Part shown: one piece after another, positions 1 to 5,573 of the stretch
How positions within the stretch are numbered: position 1 is the stretch's first letter
Layout of the letters: each line of letters starts with the position of its first letter
Source of the DNA: Kiritimatiellia bacterium
GTDB taxonomy: Bacteria > Verrucomicrobiota > Kiritimatiellia > RFP12 > DVOR01
Length of the DNA stretch: 5,573 bases
Reading direction: 5' to 3'
Assembly (NCBI GenBank): GCA_017646485.1
Contig: JAGCML010000014.1
Location: 1 to 5,573 of the forward strand
Translations under genes and position numbers: made by a program
Notes under the pieces: generated by a model
What the model was told of the DNA's origin: nothing
Databases searched by the model: none
What the model saw: only the letters and a program-made list of their open reading frames with translations

Positions 1-269
1 AAGTGGCCTTCCTCAATGAAGCGTCGGGCTGCCGCTTGGGTGATGGGGCCATAGGGCGCACGTCCAGCGGCGATGACATACCAACACATCTTGAGTTCGG
101 GCAAGGTCTCTGCAGGAGCCCAGGTAACGCCATCGGAGGAGATTGCATAACCCGGCTTGATGATGCCACGTTCTGCCCATTCGACGAGCATTGCGGTGGG
201 GATATTGTTGTTGCTAATCTCTGCGCCAGGATTGCGCAGGGACCACCGACGTGTATCAAAGTCTGCCAT
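1..269 (-). CDS. Tandem GYF_2-like (DUF4339-like) domain protein, partial: N-terminus present, C-terminus beyond window edge
   Basis: Translating the minus strand from the ATG at 269-267 gives 89 residues with no stop before the window edge. Residues 63-89 begin WYVIAAGRAPYGP and end in FIEEGH. This is the GYF_2 pattern: W-Y at the start, YGP about ten residues later, then a helix ending in EG. Residues 9-59 look like a second, more diverged copy: WSLRNPG, then a helix MLVEWAERG, then IIKPGYAISSDGVTWAPA and LPEL. That tail matches the usual 'eGrI.pd.lVs.dG..W.pA..lpel' ending of such modules. GYF_2 modules are thought to mediate protein-protein contacts, and many occur in front of membrane or coiled-coil regions; what follows here is not visible. 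The start is supported by GGAG 8 nt upstream. The gene begins 2 bp after the stop of the coiled-coil gene, implying coupled translation. The partner and role are unknown. Confidence 0.75.
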   Translation of the reverse strand, partial: MADFDTRRWSLRNPGAEISNNNIPTAMLVEWAERGIIKPGYAISSDGVTWAPAETLPELKMCWYVIAAGRAPYGPITQAAARRFIEEGH

Positions 270-271
270 AC

Positions 272-529
272 TTAGCGCTCCGAACGAAGGGTTTCCACGA
301 CTTTTGCCGCATCTTCGCGCACTTGGAAGACTTCATCTTCTGCGACGATATTGCGCAACAGTGCCAAACGAAGGCGTTCTTTTGTGGCTTCGAGTTCTTC
401 TTCTGTTGCCAACAAGCGGGCTTTAGCGACAATCAATTCGCGTTCCCACTGAGCTTTCGTTGCGGCAAGCGCTGCGGTAAGGCGTGCATTTTCTTCGCGC
501 AATTGCTGGATTTCGTTTTCGGTTGCCAT
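272..529 (-). CDS. Small coiled-coil protein of unknown function (85 aa)
   Basis: This short, strongly helical and charged protein is not a family I recognise. Residues 2-58 read as a continuous coiled coil: it opens NEIQQLREENARLTAAL, with leucine-zipper-like spacing of I, L and L, and continues through WERELIVAKARLL and EELEATKERLRLALL. The tail (60-85) is also helical, without glycine or proline. There is no signal peptide or membrane segment, so it is probably cytoplasmic and oligomeric. The frame is open further upstream to 763, but that extension lies antisense-free inside the lipoprotein gene in another frame and is proline/serine-rich. The ATG at 529 has AAGGA 8 nt upstream, and the coiled coil starts exactly there. 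It sits 34 bp after the lipoprotein gene and 2 bp before the GYF_2-like gene, so a structural or adaptor role with the latter is possible but inferred. Confidence 0.8.
   Translation of the reverse strand: MATENEIQQLREENARLTAALAATKAQWERELIVAKARLLATEEELEATKERLRLALLRNIVAEDEVFQVREDAAKVVETLRSER
278..281 (-). promoter_or_regulatory. Ribosome binding site of the GYF_2-like gene, inside the preceding gene
   Basis: Sense-strand GGAG lies 8 nt before the ATG at 269, within the last codons of the coiled-coil gene. It fixes the start of a gene that is open to the window edge. Confidence 0.6.
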
Positions 530-537
530 AGTGTGTG

Positions 538-542
538 TCCTT
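538..542 (-). promoter_or_regulatory. Shine-Dalgarno deciding the start of the coiled-coil gene
   Basis: Sense-strand AAGGA lies 8 nt before the ATG at 529, in the 34-bp gap after the lipoprotein stop. It supports the 85-aa form over the longer open frame that reaches back to 763. Confidence 0.7.
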
Positions 543-563
543 GCTGTAATGGGCGTGAGTTGA

Positions 564-1301
564 TTAAAGGGCGGTCTTTGTGCCAAGGGGCGCAGAGCGA
601 ACGAGGTTGATTTCCTGCTGGAATTCTGCGGAGTTGTTGTAACTTGCCGCAGCTTCCAGGAGGGCTTCTTTACGATTGAAGTCGCCAAGTTCGTTGTAGA
701 GTTTGGCTGCGATGAGGGCTGCTGCCGCATTTTGGGTTGTGGTCGCACAGGTTTCGGCCTCACTTGCTGCCGCCGTGAGATTCCCTGCGGCGTAGAGTCC
801 GCGAATGGCTAAGTGCCATCGTGCCACGGTATCATCGCGCAGGGCGGGGGCACCTTGTTGCAATTTGGTGCGTAAGAGGTTGTAACGGGTGCGATAATGG
901 AGCGGCCAGCTCATGGGATTTAAGTCGTTCAACCAATCCATTGCGTAGTCGGGCTGGAGGGCTTCGGCGACGGTCAATTCTGCATTGATGAGATCTTCGC
1001 GTGACCAATCGGAGCGTTGTTCGCTCCAAGCACGTAAGAGTTGACTCAGTTCACCTTGCTGTGTGTTTTCTGCCAAGGCAATTTGCAATTCCAACGTGCG
1101 ACGCCAGAGGTTGGACCGCGGCACATCATGACGGTCTGCACGTGCAATCAAACGTCTCGCTTGCGCGAATTGCCCATTGTCAAAGGCTTCAAATGCCAAC
1201 TGCTTGAGTTCAATGTCAGCCTTGACATTTGATGAGGTGACGCATCCTGTCCATCCCAAAAGGGTGAGGCAGAGCAGGGGAAAGAGGAGCTTCTGATTCA
1301 T
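564..1301 (-). CDS. Probable lipoprotein with TPR-like helical repeats (245 aa)
   Basis: The N-terminus is a lipoprotein-type signal: MNQK, a hydrophobic stretch LLFPLLCLTLLGWTG, then Cys20 as likely lipidation site. The -3 residue is Trp rather than the usual Leu, so the lipobox (WTGC) is imperfect. The mature part is helical. Residues 32-59 (LKQLAFEAFDNGQFAQARRLI) look like one TPR. Residues 163-188 (around LAIRGLYAAGNLTAAASEA) and 195-223 (around AAKLYNELGDFNRKEALLEAA) look like two more, with the small-residue and G-D/G-N turn pattern of the family. It would sit on the periplasmic side of a membrane and act as a binding scaffold; the ligand is unknown. Its ATG overlaps the stop of the guanylyltransferase gene as ATGA, and GAGGAT lies 7 nt upstream, so the two are translationally coupled. 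A link with surface polysaccharide is suggested only by this neighbour. Confidence 0.8.
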   Translation of the reverse strand: MNQKLLFPLLCLTLLGWTGCVTSSNVKADIELKQLAFEAFDNGQFAQARRLIARADRHDVPRSNLWRRTLELQIALAENTQQGELSQLLRAWSEQRSDWSREDLINAELTVAEALQPDYAMDWLNDLNPMSWPLHYRTRYNLLRTKLQQGAPALRDDTVARWHLAIRGLYAAGNLTAAASEAETCATTTQNAAAALIAAKLYNELGDFNRKEALLEAAASYNNSAEFQQEINLVRSAPLGTKTAL

Positions 1302-2380
1302 GGTTGATCCTCGTTTGCGGGGTGAAGTGTACGCTGGGTATGGAGATTGATCTCGTCAAAGGCTTGCTTTTGCGCTGCCGTGACGCAATCGCGCGGACAA
1401 ATAAAGGTGGCCTCAGGGGTCTGTGCGACGAAGAGATTCGTGACATCAGAGAGAATAAGACGATGCCCCGTCGCTGTGGTGAGCACGGTGGTGTCTGCTG
1501 TGCGAATGCAAGTCACCTCGCCTAATGTACGATTACCTGCGGAGTCGCAGGGCTGTTGACGTTCGACGGCTTCGAGTGTGCCGATATCGTCCCAGTCAAA
1601 GGTGCCACGCACAACAGAGAAGCTAGGGCAATGTTCCATGATGGCATAGTCAAATGCAATCTTGGGCAATGTGGAATAACACGTTGCCGCCGTCTCGGGT
1701 GCTTCAATCAGTGGGAGAAATGCGGGTGCATCTGCGGCAAAACGTGCTTTGAGTGTGGCGGCTTCCCAAATGAAAATGCCGGCATTCCAGAGGAAATTGC
1801 CAGCGTGGAGGTAGGTCTTTGCAGTGGAAAGGTCGGGCTTTTCGGTGAAGCCAATGCCCTGACACGTTTGGCAGTCTGCAACCGTTTCCAAGGCTTCGCC
1901 GCAGGCGATGTAACCATAGGTGGTCGCTGGTGTAGTGGGAGAAATGCCCAACGTGACTAATTCGTGGCGCGTTTGTGCCAAGTGGCAGGCGGCTTGCAAG
2001 GCCGCTTGAAAGGTTTTGTCATCCCGAATGAGGTGGTCGGCGGGCAAAACAATGCCGATGGCCTCGGGGGAGATTTGGTGCAGATGGCCGCAGGCGTAGG
2101 CTAATGCCGCGGCAGTATTCCGCGCTTCGGGTTCGCAGAGGAGTTGCGCTTCAGGGAAATCGGGCAGGGTATGCAAAACGGCTTCGCGGAGGTCTGCGGT
2201 GGTAAGAATCCGAATGTGGGTGCGTGGGACAAGGCCTTCCACGCGACGGAGGGTGAGGGCCAAAAGGGACTGTTCCTCAAACAACTTCAGGAAGGGTTTG
2301 CGGCACGCTTCCGATGAGAGCGGCCACAGACGTTCTCCGCGTCCTCCTGCCAGAATGAAGATGTAAGGAACCGTGTTCAT
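1298..2380 (-). CDS. manC: Mannose-1-phosphate guanylyltransferase, single-domain form (360 aa)
   Basis: The enzyme makes GDP-mannose from mannose 1-phosphate and GTP in the cytoplasm, feeding glycans such as capsule, O-antigen or glycoprotein sugars. The nucleotidyltransferase signature is at 11-22 (AGGRGERLWPLS), followed by the conserved lysine in RKPFLKL (27-33). Other family motifs are EPEARNTAAAL (83-93), LPADHLI (112-118), TYGYIACGE (154-162), FTEKPD (178-183), NAGIFIW (199-205), FDYAIME (243-249) and FDWDDIGT (261-268). After about residue 285 there is only a short beta-rich tail (RLILSDVTNLFVAQTPEATF), the usual small left-handed helix domain. The phosphomannose isomerase cupin of long ManC/AlgA proteins is absent, so it should be monofunctional, and an isomerase must be elsewhere. 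It starts 13 bp after queA, with AAGGA overlapping the queA stop codon. The sugar specificity is inferred from family resemblance; a related hexose-1-phosphate nucleotidyltransferase is a less likely alternative. Confidence 0.9.
   Translation of the reverse strand: MNTVPYIFILAGGRGERLWPLSSEACRKPFLKLFEEQSLLALTLRRVEGLVPRTHIRILTTADLREAVLHTLPDFPEAQLLCEPEARNTAAALAYACGHLHQISPEAIGIVLPADHLIRDDKTFQAALQAACHLAQTRHELVTLGISPTTPATTYGYIACGEALETVADCQTCQGIGFTEKPDLSTAKTYLHAGNFLWNAGIFIWEAATLKARFAADAPAFLPLIEAPETAATCYSTLPKIAFDYAIMEHCPSFSVVRGTFDWDDIGTLEAVERQQPCDSAGNRTLGEVTCIRTADTTVLTTATGHRLILSDVTNLFVAQTPEATFICPRDCVTAAQKQAFDEINLHTQRTLHPANEDQP
1307..1312 (-). promoter_or_regulatory. Ribosome binding site of the lipoprotein gene
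   Basis: Sense-strand GAGGAT, with GAGG 7 nt before the ATG at 1301, sits inside the last codons of the guanylyltransferase gene. Together with the ATGA overlap it indicates termination-reinitiation coupling. Confidence 0.6.
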
Positions 2381-2390
2381 TCGGAATCAA

Positions 2391-2395
2391 TCCTT
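2391..2395 (-). promoter_or_regulatory. Shine-Dalgarno of manC overlapping the queA stop codon
   Basis: Sense-strand AAGGA overlaps the TAA stop of queA (2396-2394) and lies 10 nt before the manC ATG at 2380. Ribosomes ending queA cover this site, which suggests coupled translation. Confidence 0.7.
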
Positions 2396-3470
2396 AGAGG
2401 ATGAGCATGCAGTCGCCGTAGGAGAAGAAGCGGTAACGTTCTTTCACGGCTTCTTCATAGGCGGCTAAGACGCGTTCTCTGCCTGCCAAAGCCGAGATCA
2501 TCATGATGAGGGTCGACTGCGGAAGGTGGAAGTTGGTGAGCATCACATCAATCGCCTTAAATTGATAGGGCGGATAGATGAAGGCGGTGCTACTGCCGTG
2601 TGTGGCCACGATTTCACCGTTGTTGAGCGCAGCAACGGTTTCAAGCGTGCGCACTGAGGTGGAGCCAACAGCCACAATGCGCCCGCCTGCAGCACGGGTT
2701 TCACGAATTGCCTGAGCGGTGGCCTCGGGAATGTCGTAGAATTCGGCATCCATCCGGTGTTCTTCTACGCGGTCGGCCTTCACGGGTTTGAAGGTGCCAG
2801 GGCCCACATGGAGGGTGACAAAGGCGCGCTTGATTCCCTTGGCTTCAAGTTTGGTCAAGAGTTCATCGGTGAAGTGGAGGCCTGCGGTGGGCGCTGCGAC
2901 AGCGCCGACTTCCTTGGCATAGACCGTCTGGTAGCGTTCTTTGTCGAGACGTGCCATTTCGGGATCATTGGCATCGCGACGAATATAGGGCGGCACGGGG
3001 GTGAGACCGTGGGCATCCAAGAGGGCCATAAGGGGTTTGGCAGAGTGAAATCTGACGAGGGAGTGCCCTTCTTCGTCTTTATCTAAGACTTCGGCGCGGA
3101 GGTTGCCTTGGGCACAAAGAATGGTGTGACCCACGCGAGATTTACGTCCACTGCCGCACATGCAGCGCCATTGCGAGGTAAATCCGCCCTCAATGGCGGC
3201 TTCACGTTCGCGACAGTCCAAGAGGAGAAGTTCTGCCGCGCCGCCAGTGTCTTCCCATGCACCCAAAATACGTGCCGGAAAGACGCGGGTGTTATTCAAA
3301 ATCATGAGGTCGCCCGGACGCAGATAGTCCAAGATGTCGCCAATGGATTTGTGTTCCAAGGTGTTTTGTTTGCGATTGAGCACCATCATACGCGAGGTGC
3401 CACGTACTTCTGGGGGACGCTGTGCGATGAGTTCTTCGGGGAGGTAATAATCAAAGTCGGCGGTGAGCAT
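2394..3470 (-). CDS. queA: S-adenosylmethionine:tRNA ribosyltransferase-isomerase QueA (358 aa)
   Basis: QueA transfers and isomerises the ribosyl part of S-adenosylmethionine onto 7-aminomethyl-7-deazaguanine at the wobble position of tRNAs with GUN anticodons, giving epoxyqueuosine. Family motifs span the protein: FDYYLPEELIAQ (6-17), NNTRVFPARILG (59-70), RYQTVYA (179-185), GAVAAPTAGLHF (189-200), FVTLHVGPGTFKPV (217-230), EHRMDAEFY (237-245), VGSTSVRTLE (268-277), TNFHLPQSTLIM (312-323) and RYRFFSYGDCML (345-356). Length is normal and no key motif is missing. The ATG at 3470 is chosen because MLTADFDYYLPEELIA aligns with the usual QueA N-terminus. The frame is open back to 3737, but that extension is basic, proline/serine-rich and lies inside the membrane protein gene. 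The gene overlaps the upstream gene by 20 bp and has only a weak Shine-Dalgarno, so it may rely on coupled translation. Confidence 0.97.
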   Translation of the reverse strand: MLTADFDYYLPEELIAQRPPEVRGTSRMMVLNRKQNTLEHKSIGDILDYLRPGDLMILNNTRVFPARILGAWEDTGGAAELLLLDCREREAAIEGGFTSQWRCMCGSGRKSRVGHTILCAQGNLRAEVLDKDEEGHSLVRFHSAKPLMALLDAHGLTPVPPYIRRDANDPEMARLDKERYQTVYAKEVGAVAAPTAGLHFTDELLTKLEAKGIKRAFVTLHVGPGTFKPVKADRVEEHRMDAEFYDIPEATAQAIRETRAAGGRIVAVGSTSVRTLETVAALNNGEIVATHGSSTAFIYPPYQFKAIDVMLTNFHLPQSTLIMMISALAGRERVLAAYEEAVKERYRFFSYGDCMLIL

Positions 3471-4290
3471 GGGAGTCTTTCTGGAGGCAAGAACCCTCCG
3501 CGGTGGATTTTTTGACGGCTTCGCGATAGCGTGTGGCAATTTCCGCGCCGAGTTCTTTCTCAAGGAGTTCGGCATAACGTGCGGTAGCGCTGGGATGGAG
3601 CGGATAAGTCCGGAGGCAGGCTTCAAGTTCTGCTTCGGGGTCTGCGCTGGGGGGCATTTGGTCGGAGAGAAGCAATTTCCACAGGCGGTATTGACGTGCA
3701 TCGGAGCGCAACCACTTTTCGCAGACGCTGCGGGCACGGGCGGGGTCGCGCTGGAGGAGTTGTTCTAAGACACGGTAGCAGAGGTCTTCAACGAGAACGG
3801 GCGTCTTTCTGAGGCGTTCGCGCACATTAAAGCCGCCGACAAATTGAATTGCCGTATCGAGGTCTTCTGCTTTGAGCAACGCATTGACGTAGTAGAGCGC
3901 ATAGGCAAAGGTGCCATCGCGCAGGAAGAAGGCCTGCATCTTGTCTGGGATACGTTCGCGCAGACGGGAGTTTTTCTCACGGAAGAGGGTGTTGAGTGCA
4001 TCATTGCGTGAGAAGTGGAAACGGTGCTTCTGGTGAAGGGTCTCGGTTGCAGGATGGTCGGGATAGAGGCAGAAGAAGAGTTCCATATCACCGTGTTCGG
4101 GACCGCGGTCTGCGAGCAACTGCGCCACTTCGTCTGCGGGGAGGTGCAATACGGCCACGAGTTTTTCGGTGGTGGAGAGTTGGTCTGGTGCAGTGCGATA
4201 GAGTTGGAGGATTTCTTGCAGGGTCGTGGTAGCGTTGCCCAGATGAAATCTTCTCAGGCGGCTTGCGGAACAGAATCCCGGCGCACACAC
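3451..4290 (-). pseudogene. C-terminal part of the frameshifted membrane protein: helical, TPR-like (279 aa as an ORF)
   Basis: This frame is open from 4494 to the stop at 3451 and carries coherent, codon-biased protein sequence well above its first possible start. Upstream of the GTG at 4290, residues such as GISITQDERNAARDVVEAK and NETEALLFEYRYG look genuine. The GTG at 4290 has no Shine-Dalgarno, so I read this as the second part of the preceding gene and not as an independent gene. The sequence is soluble and helical, with repeat-like pairs: TLQEILQLYRTAPDQLSTTE near its start, then LYYVNALLKAEDLDTAIQFV, then VLEQLLQRDPARARSVCEKW, and finally LEACLRTYPLHPSATARYAE. These have the size and small-residue pattern of TPR-like hairpins. 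It ends 20 bp inside queA. The function is unknown. If the frameshift is a sequencing or assembly error, the gene is intact. Confidence 0.65.
3483..3499 (-). other. Possible small hairpin holding GGAGG just upstream of queA
   Basis: On the sense strand GGAGG (3499-3495), a 7-nt loop and CCTCC (3487-3483) can pair as a 5-bp stem. It ends 12 nt before the queA ATG, inside the 3' end of the membrane protein gene. GGAGG is too far (24 nt) from the ATG to act as a normal ribosome site. Such a short complement can arise by chance in coding DNA. Confidence 0.25.
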
Positions 4291-5573
4291 GGGACCATAA
4301 CGATATTCGAAGAGGAGTGCTTCGGTTTCATTGGGGGCGCGGAGGGAGGGCTTGGCTTCAACGACGTCGCGTGCGGCATTGCGTTCGTCTTGCGTGATGG
4401 AGATGCCTGCATGGCGAGCGCCACCAAGGAGAGCGGAACGCCTGGGTTTTCTGGATCCAGCGTACGGGCCAAACGTAAGTGGGTGGCCGCGGCTTCAGGT
4501 TCTGCACTGATTGCGCAGGCGGCGTGTTCGCGCGCAGCTAAGGCCTTCATCCAGGTGATGCTTCGCTTGCCAATCGGCGTCTGGCCGAATTCAGTGGTGG
4601 TCAAGGTTTCAGCAATTTGCGCCGCAGTAAAGGCGGTCTCTTGGGGCGGAAGGGTACGAATAATGCCGAGGTCGTCATCTGCCGAAAGGAGATATTGGCG
4701 GAGCGGTTCCGCACCGATGGTCGCCAGACGATGGATTAGCGGGTCTTCACCCAACAGGCGCTTGAGCGTAGGGTGGCGCTTCAGGGTTTCGGAGGTGATG
4801 GCGGTCAAGTTTTCGGATTGGGGGTGCACGGGGTTGCCCTTGACATAACGCCGTGCAATAATGCCAAGCGTGTCACGTTCGGCCGTAAGCCAAAGGCGCG
4901 TGTGTGCCGGGAGGAGGGAGTCTAATTGCGGAGCCACGGCTTCCATCGCTTGGCGAAGGGGTAAGCCTGATGCGACGGGTGCATTCTTTAGGGCGAGCGC
5001 AATCGAAAAGGTTCCCATGACAACGAAGAGGGCAATGAGCGCCGTTGTGCGAATGCGCCACTGGGACCACATGAATTTGGCGGCATAAAATGCGTGCAAC
5101 CACGAACCGAAGATGGCGCTCACGCAGAGGGCAATCATAAAGATGCCGGCGATTGACATTGCGGTGGGTTCTTCCAGAAGTTGCCAAATGGAGGTGGGCC
5201 ATTGGATGAAGGCGAGCACGCAAAGGGCAATACAGACGAGTTGGCCAATGACTGGTGCGCCAATTTTGAGATAGGCATAGGGGAAACACCCTAAGTAGAG
5301 CGCCGCGGCTAAAAGGAAAATGACCAGCGGTGCCAAGGCTTCAAAGGTGGTGTAGGTTGAGACGAGTCCTGCTAATTGTGTGGCAAAGGATTGCCCCCAG
5401 ATTAAAACAGCGCTTGGTAGAGGGGCTTGCGAGAGGTTGCGCAGGTGCGCCGCAGTAGAGACCACGCCAATCGCACTCATTAACCCAAGCAGAATGACGC
5501 CACCCGCAAAGAGCAGGTAGGTGCCGCGGCCTTTCACTTCGGGATTGATGAAGCACCCACTTGCCAATAGGAG
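4254..5573 (-). pseudogene. Polytopic membrane protein, 5'-partial and interrupted by a frameshift (N-terminal part)
   Basis: The frame is open through the right edge, so the true start is probably outside; the first in-window candidate is a TTG at 5567. Counting from it, hydrophobic segments lie near 16-38, 77-95, 104-123, 138-157 and 173-193, with a weaker one near 53-73. From about 195 the protein becomes soluble and helical, and residues 362-388 (HLRLARTLDPENPGVPLSLV onward) look like a TPR. After about residue 388 the frame turns proline/serine-rich with different codon use (to the stop at 4254), while the other frame takes up a sensible continuation. Joined at that point, the product would exceed 700 residues: a membrane domain with a large TPR-like C-terminal part. 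I do not recognise the family with confidence; families such as DUF6057 combine these features, but I cannot verify this. It heads the visible gene cluster. Confidence 0.65.
4395..4494 (-). other. Apparent -1-type frameshift (likely single-base loss) in the membrane protein gene
   Basis: Upstream of about 4410 the good coding frame is the one ending at 4254; downstream it is the one ending at 3451. The second frame has a TGA near 4494, so the switch must be between there and about 4395, most naturally around 4405, where ALAMQA would continue as GISITQDERN. Restoring the frame needs one missing base, or a re-read base. The sense strand shows no heptameric slippery sequence of the X-XXY-YYZ type, so programmed frameshifting is not favoured. 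Confidence 0.7.

Noticed and set aside
3..275. 90-residue plus-strand open frame at the left edge
   Set aside because: The minus strand of the same region encodes recognisable GYF_2-like modules with a Shine-Dalgarno; the plus-strand frame shows no domain.
530..563. Promoter or terminator in the largest intergenic gap
   Set aside because: The 34 bases hold a Shine-Dalgarno and a short CA run but no hairpin plus T-run and no -35/-10 pair.
530..763. N-terminal extension of the coiled-coil reading frame
   Set aside because: It is a shadow inside the lipoprotein gene; the ATG at 529 has a good Shine-Dalgarno and the coiled coil begins there.
1556..1960. Cysteine-rich 134-residue plus-strand frame resembling a metal-binding protein
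   Set aside because: It is antisense to conserved guanylyltransferase motifs; the cysteines arise from reverse-complemented GCA/GCC alanine codons.
3471..3737. N-terminal extension of the QueA reading frame
   Set aside because: The extension is a basic, proline-rich shadow of the membrane protein's C-terminal frame; the QueA family starts at the ATG at 3470.
4015..4848. 277-residue open frame on the plus strand
   Set aside because: It lies antisense to the membrane protein gene, is serine/arginine/glycine-rich with no recognisable motif, and all neighbouring genes run on the minus strand.
5550..5573. LLLASGC at the right edge as a lipoprotein signal
   Set aside because: The frame continues beyond the window and a transmembrane helix follows within about ten residues, so it is more likely the end of an earlier hydrophobic segment; it cannot be settled here.

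Overview
The window is a compact stretch of bacterial chromosome, moderately GC-rich by eye, in which every supported gene lies on the minus strand. Transcription therefore runs from high to low coordinates. The genes overlap or are separated by at most 34 bases, and no terminator or internal promoter is visible, so the simplest reading is one polycistronic unit that enters at the right edge and leaves at the left edge. The organism cannot be named from sequence alone. A queA and a short manC next to a TPR-type lipoprotein and a tandem GYF_2-like (DUF4339-like) protein recall Verrucomicrobiota/Lentisphaerota/Kiritimatiellota-type Gram-negative bacteria, but this is a tentative inference.

In transcription order: (1) 5573 to 3451 encodes a large polytopic membrane protein with about five or six transmembrane helices and a long helical, TPR-like soluble C-terminal part. 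Its start lies outside the window and its reading frame breaks near 4405, so it appears as two ORFs that look like one gene with a 1-nt frameshift. (2) queA (3470-2394) encodes the tRNA queuosine-pathway enzyme and overlaps the end of the membrane protein gene by 20 bp. (3) A single-domain mannose-1-phosphate guanylyltransferase (2380-1298) follows 13 bp later, with its Shine-Dalgarno on the queA stop codon. (4) A 245-aa probable lipoprotein with TPR-like helices (1301-564) overlaps it by ATGA. (5) An 85-aa coiled-coil protein (529-272) comes next. (6) The window ends in the first 89 residues of a protein with two tandem GYF_2-like modules (269 to 1), whose C-terminus is outside the window.

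Only queA and the guanylyltransferase have confident biochemical assignments: the epoxyqueuosine precursor of tRNA modification, and GDP-mannose for polysaccharide or glycan synthesis. The other four genes are hypothetical. The most interesting parts are the broken membrane protein gene and the tightly coupled lipoprotein / coiled-coil / GYF_2-like trio behind the sugar nucleotide gene. No RNA gene, CRISPR array, insertion sequence, phage gene or sizeable repeat was seen, and no stretch longer than 34 bases is gene-free.
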